From Sthenelais limicola (lineage: Eukaryota; Annelida; Polychaeta; Phyllodocida; Sigalionidae), in assembly GCA_942159475.1 (NCBI GenBank), contig OW804095.1, positions 91,587,740 to 91,651,739 on the forward strand: a stretch of DNA of 64,000 nt. Reading direction: 5' to 3'. Below the pieces are notes generated by a model. The model did no database searches, was not told the origin of the DNA, and saw nothing but the letters and a program-made list of their open reading frames with translations. A program made the position numbers and the translations under genes. Of the stretch, positions 10,032-21,214 are shown piece after piece (position 1 is the stretch's first letter; each line of letters opens with the position of its first letter).

Positions 10032-11614
10032 GTATCTCAGCCCCGCAGGTATGCTTAGGATAGCCCCATGTTCGTAAATCGTCTCCACCACCTTTGGCAA
10101 ATATAATTTGTCTTCATTGGGGGTTTTCTTCAAGATCTCCTCCAATGCAAGCCACAAGGGAGAGGCGAGGGGGAGGGGAGGAAGGGAGTGAATGAAAGTT
10201 AAGAGGTGGAGGGGGAGAGAGAAGAAGAGGGGAGGGAGAAGGCGGTGGAGCGGAGAGGGGTAAGGGAGGGACAGGGAGAGAAAAGAGGGGCTAGGCAGGG
10301 AAAGGAGAGAGTGAGAGGCATACAGAGAGGAGGAGCGGAGAGGAAGCGGGAGAGAGATTTGTATCTAACAGTTGCTATATTTTCTTGACCATACATTTCA
10401 TAGCCTACCTGTTCTTAACCGTGCGAAGGACGGGTACTTTTCTAGTATTCTATAATCCTGAGTATGTACACAGCAGGGGAAGTCTGAAGAAGTTAGTACA
10501 CACTCATCCATGAAAATTAAACTAAAACCAGCACTTCATTTTCTACACCTAAACGAGGTCTGCCTTCGGCTCTGAAACAAGCCAATTTTGAAAAAAGCCT
10601 GTATCACATTTATTGCATCATATTCAGGTGTTGAATATCACTTAAGTATCAAGCGCACAAGTCCTGGGTCGTGATGGTTCATTCACAATGAATCGATAAA
10701 TCAGCAACAGAACCAACTCGCTCTTTTTAAAGAAAAACAACCAGTTTTGCACAAAAAATATTTACTCTACAATGATGACCCGAAATGGTATTTCCAAGAA
10801 TTAATTTGCATGACCGACTGGAAATTCATGCGCTTTTAAATGGACCTTTAGGCGGTGCAATAAGGACCATTTAGTACCAACTTTCTTTTTGGATCTGAGG
10901 TTTATTCAATGTGAACATTTGAATACACTATGCCTATTTAGTTTTGCACGGCATTACATTTTTTCTTCATTTTTTATTAGTTAAGCTTTTCACGGCCAGC
11001 CCAATAGCCCAAAGCCAAAGAATTACATCGAAAGGCACTTTTTGCCTGTAAATACATCAGCAAAAATCTGTCCCAATCACAGGAAAGGCAATTTTCTTGT
11101 TTGTTTGCTTCACTTTTTTAAACCACTTCATAGCCTGCAGCGTGTTCAGGTTGGCAGGAAAGGACGAAGCCATGAACTTGATTAAGAAAAGCAACTTCAA
11201 ATCATTCTAGTGCACCCCGGATGAAACACAGTTAATGGATGTCATTTAATTAAGAGAAAATATGCTCCTGAAGACATCTACACTATTTCCGATGGCCTAG
11301 CCATTCATTAATTATGTCTTGCCTAAATCGTCTTGCCTAAAAACAATATCAGATCTATAAGGCTGGACCGACCGGCGAAATGGCACTGCATATAACATGC
11401 ATGCACTGCATAACCAAAGCAAGAACATTCGCCATCACTCCTTCGGAGATGCCAAATACACTATACAACTTCCTCCATGATCGGGAAACCCCCTCTATTT
11501 CTCATTGTCCAACACCCAAAAGTTACATGAGTGCCTAAGTTAGAGCCTTAGGGAGAGATTGATGTTTAAGGCATATCAATATAAACAATGACAACAGAAA
11601 CGATATTTAGTTCT
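10032..11614. other. Non-coding flank with GA-rich tract
   Basis: Past the LTR there is unique-looking AT-rich sequence with a purine-rich (GGAGAG)n tract at 10155-10357. I see no convincing gene; the open frames in the tract are products of its composition. Confidence 0.6.
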
Positions 11615-11865
11615 ACACTCTAAGAAAAAAGGGTTCTTTTGGGTTCTTTGAAGAACCTTGTGGTTCTCCAAAGAACCTAAGGGTTCTTCAACATCTAAAA
11701 GGGTTCTTCGGGACCATCAGGGGTTCCGTCAAGAACCATAGGGGTTCTTGGTCAATTTTAGGGTTCTTCTTGAACTTGAAGGGTTCTTTAGCTCAAAGTG
11801 GTTCTCCATAGAACCTCCTTTTCTCCTCAGGAAAGAAATAAGGTTCTTTTGAGAACCCAGAAGCA
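11615..11865 (+). repeat. Left terminal repeat region of a DNA-transposon-like element
   Basis: It starts ACACTCTAAGAA and then carries many GGTTCTT / AAGAACC words in both orientations, forming a cluster of short palindromes. The same terminus appears inverted at 21190-21214 (TTCTTAGAGTGT). Both ends sit next to a TA dinucleotide, as in Tc1/mariner-type insertion, but no transposase was found. Confidence 0.6.
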
Positions 11866-12259
11866 TGGGTCTTCGCCCTGCTTTTTGATAAAGTAGGCTG
11901 GCCCCTTTTTTTCTAGCTAAAATCTCCTCTCATTATACAAGAGTTATTTCACCAATTGGTCGACATATATATATATTACTATAAAATAGATTTTTGCATT
12001 TTCAACGAGAAATCTTGGTCTGGACGTATTTGAATCAATTATGTTCATTTCCCCCACTGCGTTGATTGGCTCTCAGGACGCACACTTGATGATGCGTCAT
12101 AATAGTCACTGATGCGTCACCCAAATATATTCACCAATGAATCGATTCTGCATATGTTGGGGACTGGTGAACTAGCAATAGATAACGTAACAAAGGAATG
12201 GCCATGAACCCCAGCGGAGCTAAGTTTTATTTTTACCAAAAGGCCAAATCGGAGAGAAG
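11866..12259. other. Non-coding spacer
   Basis: AT-rich sequence with two GATGCGTCA words near 12090-12120. No gene seen. It may include the 3' end of the DIRS-like element. Confidence 0.4.
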
Positions 12260-13258
12260 TTATAGTTGTTTAAGGGCCTGAGCAACTAAATCCTCGCCCC
12301 TGAGTTGCTCCACAGGAGAAGTCACTAGGTAAGCGTCCACTGCAGCTGACCTCCAATGACCTCTACTTTTAATTACACTACGAGGAATCCCTAGAGCACA
12401 CATGAAGGAAGCTCCTCCTCTACGGAATGAGTGGGATGAATAAGGACCAGTAATACCAGCCCTTGATAGGAAATACATGAGTTTTTCTGACAGCATATCA
12501 TAAGTTAATATAGGCACAGTTCTACAAGAAAATAGCTGAGCAGATGAGGGCATAGGTTGATCCAGTAGTTTTCTTACCCAGAAAACAGCACAAAGTCTCT
12601 TGGATGCGACAGGTTTAACATAAATGTAGAAGGGGTTCTCTGTCGTCTTTGATGAGTTAACCCTCACAGTCATAAGTTCACCAGAAAATGTAATGTCCTT
12701 GCGGCGAAGCATGTGAGGAGAACATATGATGTGGCTAACACGTACCAGTGTCCTGAACATGAAAACAAAGGCAGACCAGTTCAGAAGGTCCAACTCCTCT
12801 TTTTTGTCAACATGAGGAAAAAGTTTTAGTAATAACACAGGAGTCATAGGCAGGGCTTTGGATGATGAAGCACCATCCGAGTTCCTTATACCCTTTAACA
12901 CACTTTTCACACTTGGATTAGACAATGTCACAGAAGGGAAGTCATGTAACCTGGCATAGGCCACCACTCCTGCCAGATAGGTAGATACTGATGAGAACTT
13001 CATAGAGGCAGATAAGAAGGCTGCAAATGAGTTCAGCTTCACAGGAGTGACAGGCAAAAGCGGGGTATTATTCCTCTTGAGAAAGTTGTAGAATAGGGTC
13101 CACTGGCAATCTCTCTGAGTCCTTGTGGATGCCGCCAGTGATCTCTCCTTGAGCTCCAGGATCTTTGATGACCACTTCTGAAGACCTGGAGCACATGAAA
13201 TTAGTGTTATTGACACAACACAAATCTGCTGCACTAAGGGATTCTGGAATAACAGCAT
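12260..13258 (-). CDS. Tyrosine recombinase of a DIRS-like retroelement
   Basis: 332 residues. The C-terminal half has the tyrosine recombinase site: Arg173 in LVRVSHI, a candidate beta-hairpin Lys204 in NSSKTTE, His276-x-x-Arg279 in SHSFRRGGA, GHW at 300-302 and the nucleophile Tyr310 in AVDAYL. These enzymes cut and rejoin DNA through a covalent Tyr intermediate. In DIRS elements they integrate a circular cDNA, so no integrase and no target duplication are expected. The ORF overlaps the RNase H ORF upstream by 191 bp in another frame, a known DIRS arrangement. It looks intact end to end. Confidence 0.9.
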   Translation of the reverse strand: MLLFQNPLVQQICVVSITLISCAPGLQKWSSKILELKERSLAASTRTQRDCQWTLFYNFLKRNNTPLLPVTPVKLNSFAAFLSASMKFSSVSTYLAGVVAYARLHDFPSVTLSNPSVKSVLKGIRNSDGASSSKALPMTPVLLLKLFPHVDKKEELDLLNWSAFVFMFRTLVRVSHIICSPHMLRRKDITFSGELMTVRVNSSKTTENPFYIYVKPVASKRLCAVFWVRKLLDQPMPSSAQLFSCRTVPILTYDMLSEKLMYFLSRAGITGPYSSHSFRRGGASFMCALGIPRSVIKSRGHWRSAAVDAYLVTSPVEQLRGEDLVAQALKQL

Positions 13259-13979
13259 CAGTTGTCAAATAAGGTAACCGTGACAACGCATCCGCCACCA
13301 GGTTATTATTGGTATTGATATATCTTGGCAACAGTACAATGTCATATATAAAACACATCCAATAAAGTTCATATAACCAAGCCATGCACTGATGACTGGT
13401 GCTAGATCCATTTCCCAACATGCATATAACTTGAGTGTTGTCAATAAAGCATAGAAGAGACAAGCCCCTCAAAACAGGACCCCATCTCCTAATGCCCACC
13501 ACTATAGGGTACAGTTCCTGAATGTTAATGTTTGAGGCTAGCTTGGATTGCGCAGGAGCAGGGTAGATATGGGAGACAATGTTCATACTTGCAGGAATAG
13601 TCTCTTCATTCCAAGGCCCTGCAAGCCAATCATTACCAAGGTAGGCTGCATAACCCTTTGATGATGAGTCTGAAACCATAGGCAAATAATATGTGTCCCT
13701 CTTCAGGAGACACTTACCATTAAACACTTTTGAGAATGAACACCACCAATCTAAATCCATGGGAGCATCGTCAGACAAAGGGATTTTGTTAAGTCTTTTA
13801 GCTAGCATAAGTTTGTAGAGATCAAAAAACCTCCTACAAAAAGTTCTTCCACCAGGGAAAACTGTAGAACAATGAGCAATATAACCACATAAGCGCTCAA
13901 GTTCTTTTTTTGTTTTTGTTTTTACAACAGACTTTATTACTGACACCTGCCATCTGGGCATATACATTTCTAAAAACAT
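13068..13979 (-). CDS. RNase H domain of the DIRS-like element (5' part missing)
   Basis: RNase H degrades the RNA of RNA-DNA hybrids. The acidic site is complete: Asp104 (VSDSSSKGYAAYL), Glu155 (NIQELYPIV), Asp180 (FIDNTQV) and Asp230 (VADALSRL). The upstream segment KKELERLCGYIAHCSTVFPGG is the RT/RNase H connection. The first about 10 residues do not look homologous, so the reverse transcriptase that should precede it has been cut off. An RT piece ending in the same KKELE segment lies 2.5 kb away at 16498-17442. The two pieces overlap in homology, suggesting two element copies rather than one split gene. Confidence 0.85.
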   Translation of the reverse strand: MFLEMYMPRWQVSVIKSVVKTKTKKELERLCGYIAHCSTVFPGGRTFCRRFFDLYKLMLAKRLNKIPLSDDAPMDLDWWCSFSKVFNGKCLLKRDTYYLPMVSDSSSKGYAAYLGNDWLAGPWNEETIPASMNIVSHIYPAPAQSKLASNINIQELYPIVVGIRRWGPVLRGLSLLCFIDNTQVICMLGNGSSTSHQCMAWLYELYWMCFIYDIVLLPRYINTNNNLVADALSRLPYLTTDAVIPESLSAADLCCVNNTNFMCSRSSEVVIKDPGAQGEITGGIHKDSERLPVDPILQLSQEE

Positions 13980-14372
13980 GTTATATCAAGGTATAAAAGG
14001 CGAATATGAATCATTTTCTTTTTAAGAATTCAGAGTTTTCAACAATATCAACAATATCTTCCACTAGGCGTCTCCATAGCTTTTCCTCTTCTTAATAATA
14101 TTGTATTACATCAAGATCAATGACCCTTTGAATACACCATAAATACATCATTTAATCATCAGCAGGGGAAGTCTTTTTCAACAAGTGAGACCAGGCAAAA
14201 ATTTGTTTTATACCAGAAAAATTTCTTCTTGGGAATTATATATGAGTTGAACTCGAGAATGAATGTTCTATCCATCGTTTTGAGCATATCATTAAATGTA
14301 TTTAATCAATAAACATAGTGCAGTGGCTATTCTAATCTTCTGAGACAACCTGCCTTATTTTTGTTGGCCAGT

Positions 14373-14828
14373 CTAACCTGGATCCAACAACAACCGTCCT
14401 TTTACTCTGTAATATGTTCTTATTTTTATGTCAGAGAAAGTCCAGAGCTTTTCAATAATGTTTGAGACTTTAGTGTTCAAGTTGTCTTGGAGTTTGTTGC
14501 CAGCCAACTGCCAGGAGAAGGATTTCTTGTATTCTTTCTCAATGGGATCCTTTGGTTCTGCTAGCTTCAGCTGTTCCAGGTATTCACTCTTCTCTATGAC
14601 TATGTTATCAGAGCTTTCTGACAAGAACATGAGATTGGACTCCTGATCTTTCAACATGGCAACCTTGTTGGTACTCTCATCAGACTCATCCACTTCATTT
14701 TTTTCATGCTTTTCAAGCAAATCAAGTAGGGTTTGAAATTTTTTCTGTTGCTTTTGGTAGTATTCCATCTGCTGATTTCTCATTGATTCAACCAGCGCCC
14801 TGAGGCCTTGAACTCCATCGTCACCCAT
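14373..14828 (-). CDS. Coiled-coil ORF, possibly gag-like
   Basis: 151 residues with an ATG start, rich in Gln/Lys/Glu, with a predicted-looking coiled coil at about 15-45 (QQMEYYQKQQKKFQTLLDLL) and a C-terminal segment KLWTFSDIKIRTYYRVKGR. It lies upstream of the RNase H piece on the same strand, where DIRS elements carry their first ORF. A role as the N-terminal part of that Gag-like protein is possible. I do not recognise a domain. Confidence 0.4.
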   Translation of the reverse strand: MGDDGVQGLRALVESMRNQQMEYYQKQQKKFQTLLDLLEKHEKNEVDESDESTNKVAMLKDQESNLMFLSESSDNIVIEKSEYLEQLKLAEPKDPIEKEYKKSFSWQLAGNKLQDNLNTKVSNIIEKLWTFSDIKIRTYYRVKGRLLLDPG

Positions 14829-14895
14829 AGTAGTAGCTTATTTTATTTCTCAGAAGTGCGTATTCCTAGTTTAAATCCTTCCTGTTTGCCTTTAA

Positions 14896-15981
14896 AGGCA
14901 AACGCTACTAGTGGAAAATCAAAATAAATGTCATTTTTCTGAAACTTTGGTATTTGATTCTTGAAGTGTTTGTGGTCATAAGGATGGACAAAAATTAATG
15001 GGTCGCCGTGCTCATTTTTGAATTATAGTGCTTCAAAATTTGGTATCTCAAAAGAACCAATGAGGACCAAAAAGGGGGCTCATTTTACTGTACCTTGACT
15101 TTATAGTTCATATTTGCTATTTACATTCACTCAATTTAAGTAAAATTAACAGTTTTGGAGAGAGTATTATTTGGCCAATAATTATATGCCTCTTTTTTAT
15201 AAAGTGCATTGTTATCTTTATTCTGAAAACAATAAATACGTAATGCGAATTTTAAATTAAAAACTCACTCTTTTTCACCATTTTTATAAAAACAATTTTA
15301 TTTTTCTCCTCATCGAAAATAAATGTCATTTTTCTGATTCTTTAATATATGATTCTTGAAGTATGTGTGTTCATGGAACTGAAAAAAAATTAATGGGTCA
15401 CCGTGCTAGTTACTGAATTATGGGGCTTTGATACATGGCTGACAGCCCAAAAATCTGCTGCTTTCAAAGTTTTCTATGTTTCCTAAACATGTCTATTTCA
15501 AACAGCTACAACTATTTTTTTCATGCGATGACATACATTTTTTTCCCTATATATGTGTAGAATATTACCTGCACTATATGTGTAGAAAATTTTAGGAGCT
15601 TTCATTTTTGTTTTATTCCCAAAACTGTGAAAGAAAAATGCAGCACTTCCCAATAGATTTGCATACTAAATGGGTACAACTGAGGGTATCCCCAGCTAGC
15701 TCTTTTTCCCAAACATGTCTATTTCAGACAGCTATAAAAAAAAATTTAGAGTGATGACATATATTTCTTTTCCTTTTCATATGTAGTATATAACCTGCAC
15801 TATATGTGTTGAAAAATTTGGGACAGTAGGAGTAGCCATTAATTGTTTGTTTTATTCTATAAAATGTGAAAAAATGGGCTGTTTCCTCATAGACTGCTAT
15901 GCTAAAGGAATAGTGCGTAAAATGCCCGTAGATTTGGTATATGGTAAAGGGGGGCGTGGCAGTGAATAGTAGCGTTTGCCT
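14896..15981 (+). mobile_element. Non-autonomous TTAA-flanked TIR element
   Basis: Perfect 15-bp inverted ends, AGGCAAACGCTACTA at 14896-14910 and TAGTAGCGTTTGCCT at 15967-15981, with TTAA on both sides (14892-14895, 15982-15985). The interior has no gene but holds two sets of diverged direct repeats: 14921-15036 with 15316-15432, and 15479-15640 with 15703-15880. TTAA targets are used by piggyBac and Kolobok superfamilies; which one is not decidable here. The left flank GTTTGCCT mirrors the TIR, as if another copy's end abutted it. Confidence 0.8.
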
Positions 15982-16497
15982 TTAAAGTCCTGAGTTAGGT
16001 CTATTTCGCACCAGGTGGCACCAAGCAAAGTCTATATCTATAGTTTGAAAATGAATTTGTATCCACCAGATGGCGCCACTGCACAGCGAAGTTTGTGACG
16101 ATCTGTTAATCTTTTTGTATCGATATCAACACTTGTTTTGACCTTAATCCACACATTAAAGCTCTGGAATTGTTCAAAATGGCTTAAACACTTCCTATAT
16201 TCGATTATTCTTACTGTTTATGGTCCTATGGTAGCGGTTAATGTCACTATAACTCAACGATAATCTCCACACTGTCACTGGGCGATAATACAGCTTCGGT
16301 AAACAATGGCTGGCCGTTTTTGGCGGTCAAAGATCTGTAGTTCTTGAATTCTGTGATGAGGTTAGAATGATTTAGGCTTTAGTCTCAAGTGTATATGACT
16401 GATATCCAGGTACTTTTATAATCCTTTTAGACAACTTTTTTACTTTGTCTGCAACGATTCTGCTGAAAAAAAAAGAGATTAATGAGAGAGCTAACGC

Positions 16498-17442
16498 TCA
16501 CACACCCTTGCTTTTCTGATACCGGAAGCCGATCTCCAGTTCTTTTTTCCTAATATACATGCTAGTTGAAACTGTCTTCAGCAGAGATGACAACTTCTTA
16601 ATCTTCTCCTCCGGGAGGGATAAAGTCATATTGCTAGTATCTAGAAGAAAACCTAGGTAGATACACTGCCTTGAAGGGGAGGTGACTTTCTTCCAAGCAA
16701 TGTGAAACCCAAGGAAACGGAGCAGGGCTATGAGGTCATCCCTTATAGACACACACATATCTAAAGAGGTGTTTGCCACGAAAAAGTCATCCAGGTAATT
16801 TACTACAGGACAGCTATACAGGCAAGACATACATAGAGCAACAAAATTTGAAATGGCATTGAAAATACATGGGCCCGGAAGCAGACCAAAACATAACCTG
16901 TTGTCTACAAATACTTGGGATTTTCCTTCCAATTCCCATCTAAAACCACAATATTGACGGTGGTCAGGATTAATGGCAACAGCTCTGTATGCCGATTTGA
17001 TGTCAATAACAGACATATAATAATCACGTTCAACCATATCAACAGCATCATGTACAGAATTATAAGAAAATTCATGAACAAGGGATTCACAATGGTCATT
17101 TACAGATCTATATAAGGGCCTACTACAATCTGTTATGGGTCTAAGCCCACCATCTGGTTTAGGAACAGCACCTAACGCATGAATACAGGTAGGAATATAA
17201 TCTACCGCAGAAATAAACCCTTCAGCAAGTTCATTTTTAACAATAGCATCCATTTTTTCTTTGTACACAGGGTCAAGAATAGAATTGTAATTTTCACAGT
17301 CATATGAATCAACATGAGAATCGATAATATCAAAACCGTCAATAATTCCGAAAAATACATCGATATAACTACCGTACCCTGTAGCACATACCTGGCCACC
17401 TCCCCATTGGAACACCACTTTACCTGAGGGATGACAATACAA
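16498..17442 (-). pseudogene. Reverse transcriptase fragment of a DIRS-like element
   Basis: Motifs in order are LGAVPKPDGGLRPITDCSRP, VIDIKSAYRAVAI (motif A, about 145-157), FGLLPGPCIFN, NYLDDFFV (catalytic YLDD, about 216-219) and LGFLLDTSN. The GFR...G core without a Gypsy-style thumb and the match to the RNase H and tyrosine recombinase pieces in the same orientation identify a DIRS/Ngaro-type RT. The frame diverges right after KKELE and stops, so the RNase H is missing. Upstream no Gag was found. Catalytic residues are intact. Confidence 0.82.
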
Positions 17443-18119
17443 CTCACAAAGGAACGTTTATGCACATGTCCATTTGAGGAATATGGCAATACTTTCAGGT
17501 AAGTAATATATGTTTTGTATTCTATTGTACGCCGATAGGAAATAAATATTGGGCCCGTTGTATAATAAACTCATCGCATCACAGTTGCAAGTGCCTCGCA
17601 AACAGTCGCATATATGGGAGAAACAATGGGCATACAAACTGCGAGAGACATACGATACACCACTTGTATAAGCTTCGTCGCAGGAGATATGTATCTTCAT
17701 CGCATTATTTCACCACTTTCTCGCATCTAGCTAAAGAGAGTACCGGCGACACCTGTTTTTGTATTTCAACATCAGATTATCGTATGATATATGGGTCCGA
17801 TTTTCAGAAAATGTACAATCTACAGTTCTACACATTAATCAAATTCTGCTAAATTACAGTGAAAATTGAAAAATATTAGGTATATCTGAGTGTATTCTGT
17901 ATTGTATTCATTCAATGAATCTGTCTGGTTATGTTGAACTGTATTTGGAACCTGATTTTCTTCTTAAAGTTGGATTATTTGAGAGGATTGGTGAAGGCAA
18001 ATTGTACATTTTCTGGCAACTTGACCCCTATGTTATTTTTAGCACCCAGCCGGGTCCAGCCGCTATGACTGAGCAAGGCTTTTACCAATGCGGGCGACTT
18101 TACCTTGCTGGAAGAGAGG
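17443..18119. other. Non-coding AT-rich stretch
   Basis: Short open frames only. On the - strand some could be upstream remains of the DIRS RT ORF, but no motif supports them. Confidence 0.4.
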
Positions 18120-18372
18120 GATAAAGGGAGGGAATGACAGAGGTGGAACAGGGGGATAGGGAGAATGAGGTATTCGGAGGGGAGAGAAGGTGATGGAGGG
18201 AGAGATGGATCATAGAGATAGAGGAGAGAGGGAGGCAGAGTGGGAGTGGGAGGGGAGAGAGAGAGTGGCAGAGCTCAAGATGGAGAAAGAAGGAGGAAGA
18301 GAGAGAGAGGCAAAGAGGTGGAGGGGAATAGGAGAGACATAGAGAGAGAGACAGAGGGAGGGAGGGAGGGAG
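18120..18372 (+). repeat. GA-rich low-complexity tract
   Basis: GAGAGGGA-type purine repeats. A 30-bp core around 18272-18300 (GAGCTCAAGATGGAGAAAGA) recurs at about 20288-20316. Confidence 0.85.
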
Positions 18373-18439
18373 GGAGAAGGGAGATGGGAATTTTAAATAG
18401 TCAGTGATATCAGGAGCTATGAGATACAGGAGAATGTAG

Positions 18440-19135
18440 GGTTATATATTGGGTTGGGGAGGGGTACAGGAGGCAGTACATGATGAGGTACAGGAGGAGT
18501 TACAGGTGGGGGGACAGTAGTTACTGGAGATGGGTATAGAGAGTTACTGAAGGAGGTATTGGAGGAGTTACTGGAGATGGGTATGTATATATATAGGTGG
18601 GTACTGGAGGAAGTTACTTGAGGGGTTACTGGAGGAGTTACTGGAAAGGGTTATAGGGGGTTACTGGAGGAAGTTACAGGAGAAGTTACTGGAAAGGGGC
18701 ATATTTGGTTACTGGAGGAGCTTACTGGAGGAAGTTACCTGAGGAGGTTACTGGAGGAAGTTACAGGAGAAGTTACTGGAAAGGGGTATGGTTGGTTACT
18801 GGAGGAGGTTACAGGAGATGTTACCTGAGGAAGTTACCTGAGGAGGTTGCTGGAGGAGGTACTGGTATAATTGTTTACTGGAGGAAGTTATCTGAGGAGG
18901 TTCCAGTATAGTTGGTTACTGGAGGAGGATACTGAAGGAGGTACTGGAGGAGGATACTGAAAGAGGTACTGGTGGAGGTTACTGGAGGAGGTTACTGGAG
19001 GAAAATACCTGAGGAGATTACTGGAGGAAGTTACCGGAAGGGGTACTGGGAAAGGGGTATGGGGGAGTTACTGGAGGAGGTACTGAAAGAGTTCCTGAAG
19101 AAGGCTATAGGGGATTACTGGAGGAGTTACAGGGG
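18440..19135 (+). repeat. Minisatellite of GTTACTGGAGGA(A/G)-type units
   Basis: Irregular 9- to 24-bp units built on GGTTACTGGAGGAGGTTACC and TACAGGAGGAG. Apparent proteins (LLEEVTGGSYRRSYW and the like) are translations of the repeat. Confidence 0.9.
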
Positions 19136-19139
19136 GAAT

Positions 19140-19265
19140 TTACTCCTATATGTCCCCCGGTACATCCCCTTGTATGACCCCCTGTACCTCCTCCTGTACG
19201 TCCTCCTGTATGTTCCCCTGTGTATCCTCCTGTACATACCCCTGTACATCCTCCTGTACATCCTG
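19140..19265 (+). repeat. CCTCCTGTACAT-type repeat, inverted relative to the preceding array
   Basis: Units such as CCTCCTGTACATCC are the reverse complement of the TACAGGAGGAG words at about 18470-18510, so this block can pair with the preceding array. Confidence 0.75.
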
Positions 19266-19600
19266 GGGATGGTGGGAGAAAGAGGGGAGAGGGGAGAAAG
19301 AGCAAGGTAGAGAGATAGATGGCGGAGAGAGTGGGTGGGGGAAGAGTGGGAGAAGGGAGAGAGGAGGGGGAGGGACATAGTAGAGGGGAGAGAATGAGAG
19401 GGAGGTAGGGAGAGGCAGAGAGAGGGAAGGGGAGAGCAAGGGAGAGAGGGAGGCAGGGAGAGACTCAGAGATCATAGGGGGGAGAGCAGAGAGAGGGAGG
19501 GAGAAGAGGAAGAATGACAGAGGTGGAAGAGGGAGGACGGGGAGAAAGAGTAAGAGGGAGAGAAATAGTGAGGGAGAGATGGATGGGTGATATGTTAAGG
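19266..19600 (+). repeat. GA-rich low-complexity tract
   Basis: Purine-rich GGGAGAGA sequence, similar in composition to 18120-18372. Confidence 0.8.
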
Positions 19601-19851
19601 TGTAAGAAAGGAACTCGGATACGCGTGTAGACTTCGTGAGAAGGTCTAAGCAACTGTTTAATGAATCCTGTGAAACGTACATGCTCCTCCTGGGTCAGCA
19701 TATATAATTAGGTGGGCGTAGCCCTTACGTAATACCCATGGCATAGCATGTATATGTAGACTTGCACAGTCCTAGCTAGTTAAGTAAAATTAGCGGTTTT
19801 AAGTAATGAGATAATAGGTGATAATTAATAGTTAATATAAATATAATGAGG

Positions 19852-20190
19852 TTACACAATGTAATGTAATACAGGTGAACTAAATTCCACAGGATCTATA
19901 CATCTTTCGATTAAATTTTGATCTACCTGATCCCTCAGAATTCCAGCCATAACCTTGGTCATTACTGGGTTCATGCGGTATGGCTGCCTCATTGTGGGAC
20001 TAAAATCTGGTTTTAAGTCGATGCCATGTTCATATTCGGTCGTCAATCCCAGTTTTTTATCCTTACCGACAAAAGATTTTTCATGTTCGTGCAATAGACC
20101 CAACAATTCTTTCTTTTGATCAGAAGTCAAGTCCTCGCCGATCTGAAAATCAACTACCTTATCTTTATTTTCACACGATTTTGTGACCAA
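19852..20190 (-). pseudogene. Gypsy-type pol fragment (protease-RT junction)
   Basis: Segment before RT motif 1: LLGLLHEHEKSF, YEHGIDLKPDFSPTMRQPYR (His-x-Asp plus PYR entry motif), MAGILRDQVDQNLIERC and SSPVL. This is the typical N-terminal edge of Ty3/Gypsy RT. It ends at once after SSPVL, so the catalytic domain is missing. It belongs to none of the three longer Gypsy elements by position. No LTR was found beside it. Confidence 0.75.
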
Positions 20191-21139
20191 TTCATTTAAA
20201 TGTTCAAACAGGGGACGGGATGGGATGGGGGCGGGGCAGAGAGAGGAAGGCAGAGTGAGGGGCAGAGAGAGGGGAGAGGGTGAGTGGCAGAGCTCAAGAT
20301 GGAGAAAGAAGGAGGAAGAGAAAAAGGCACAGGCAGAATATATTTTTGACCCATAAATTACACTTAAGTTCTACTTCGCATCTCCTGCGAAGTAGAAACG
20401 AAGCCCTTCAGGGTGATCGCAGGTTTTAACTGATATTTGCGAAAAAGATACAAAGCCGATTTTCTTATGCAAGCCAAAACACACTTACGATGAAGATAGT
20501 ACGATATGGCTGTGAAGGATATACGATTTCTTGAGCTTATACAAGCAGATTGGACTTGCAACGAACTACGAAGCATTTACGAACGGCCATCGCAATTTAT
20601 ACAACAGGCCCATTATGTCCAGTAAGTTAGCAGGGGCAGTCATGATGACACCCACAGTCGACGGTAGAAGGTGTCAAGACCGTATTTAGCATTTTGGACA
20701 TAGTTTATGCAGGAAATCGACTGATCTTTTGATATGTTATAGCCCCAGTATATTACAATATGTGTGCCAAATCCCACTAAGATCGGATACTTATGAATGC
20801 CTCTATCTATAAGGACGGCGCGCTGAACATCATTATAAGTCCCTTAACTTTGATAGGGTTCGCCAAATCGCCGTTTTTCGTGCCTGGGACAACCAAAACA
20901 TCAGTCCAAGCAATTAAGACCAGCTTTCACCCACTGTTTTCTCGGTTCAGTAATAACCTTGTACTATGTTTATGCTATAATTAGAGGATCGCGCAGACAA
21001 CTACAAAGAAACATGCAGGTTTTGTTTTATTTTGTTTTGAGTTTACGAAATCGTATCAAGTTAAGTCTGTGCCTGCAATGTCAATTCAATTCAGAAATTC
21101 TTTATTGTACGACCTTAATTACAACAGGTCGGACAGATC
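20191..21139. other. Non-coding stretch
   Basis: GA-rich at 20210-20335, then AT-rich sequence with no supported gene. Confidence 0.4.
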
Positions 21140-21147
21140 ATTAGGGG

Positions 21148-21214
21148 TTCTGCCATGAGGACAAGGTGAAGAACCCATAAGGGTTCTTGAAAGAACTCTT
21201 TCTTCTTAGAGTGT
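21148..21214 (-). repeat. Right terminal repeat of the TA-flanked element
   Basis: Contains GGGTTCTTGAAAGAACTCTT and ends TTCTTAGAGTGT, the inverse of the terminus at 11615. Together they bracket 9.6 kb that includes the DIRS pieces. Confidence 0.6.

Noticed and set aside
18705..19310. Repeat proteins with VTGGSYRR-type units
   Set aside because: Read directly off the GTTACTGGAGGA minisatellite.
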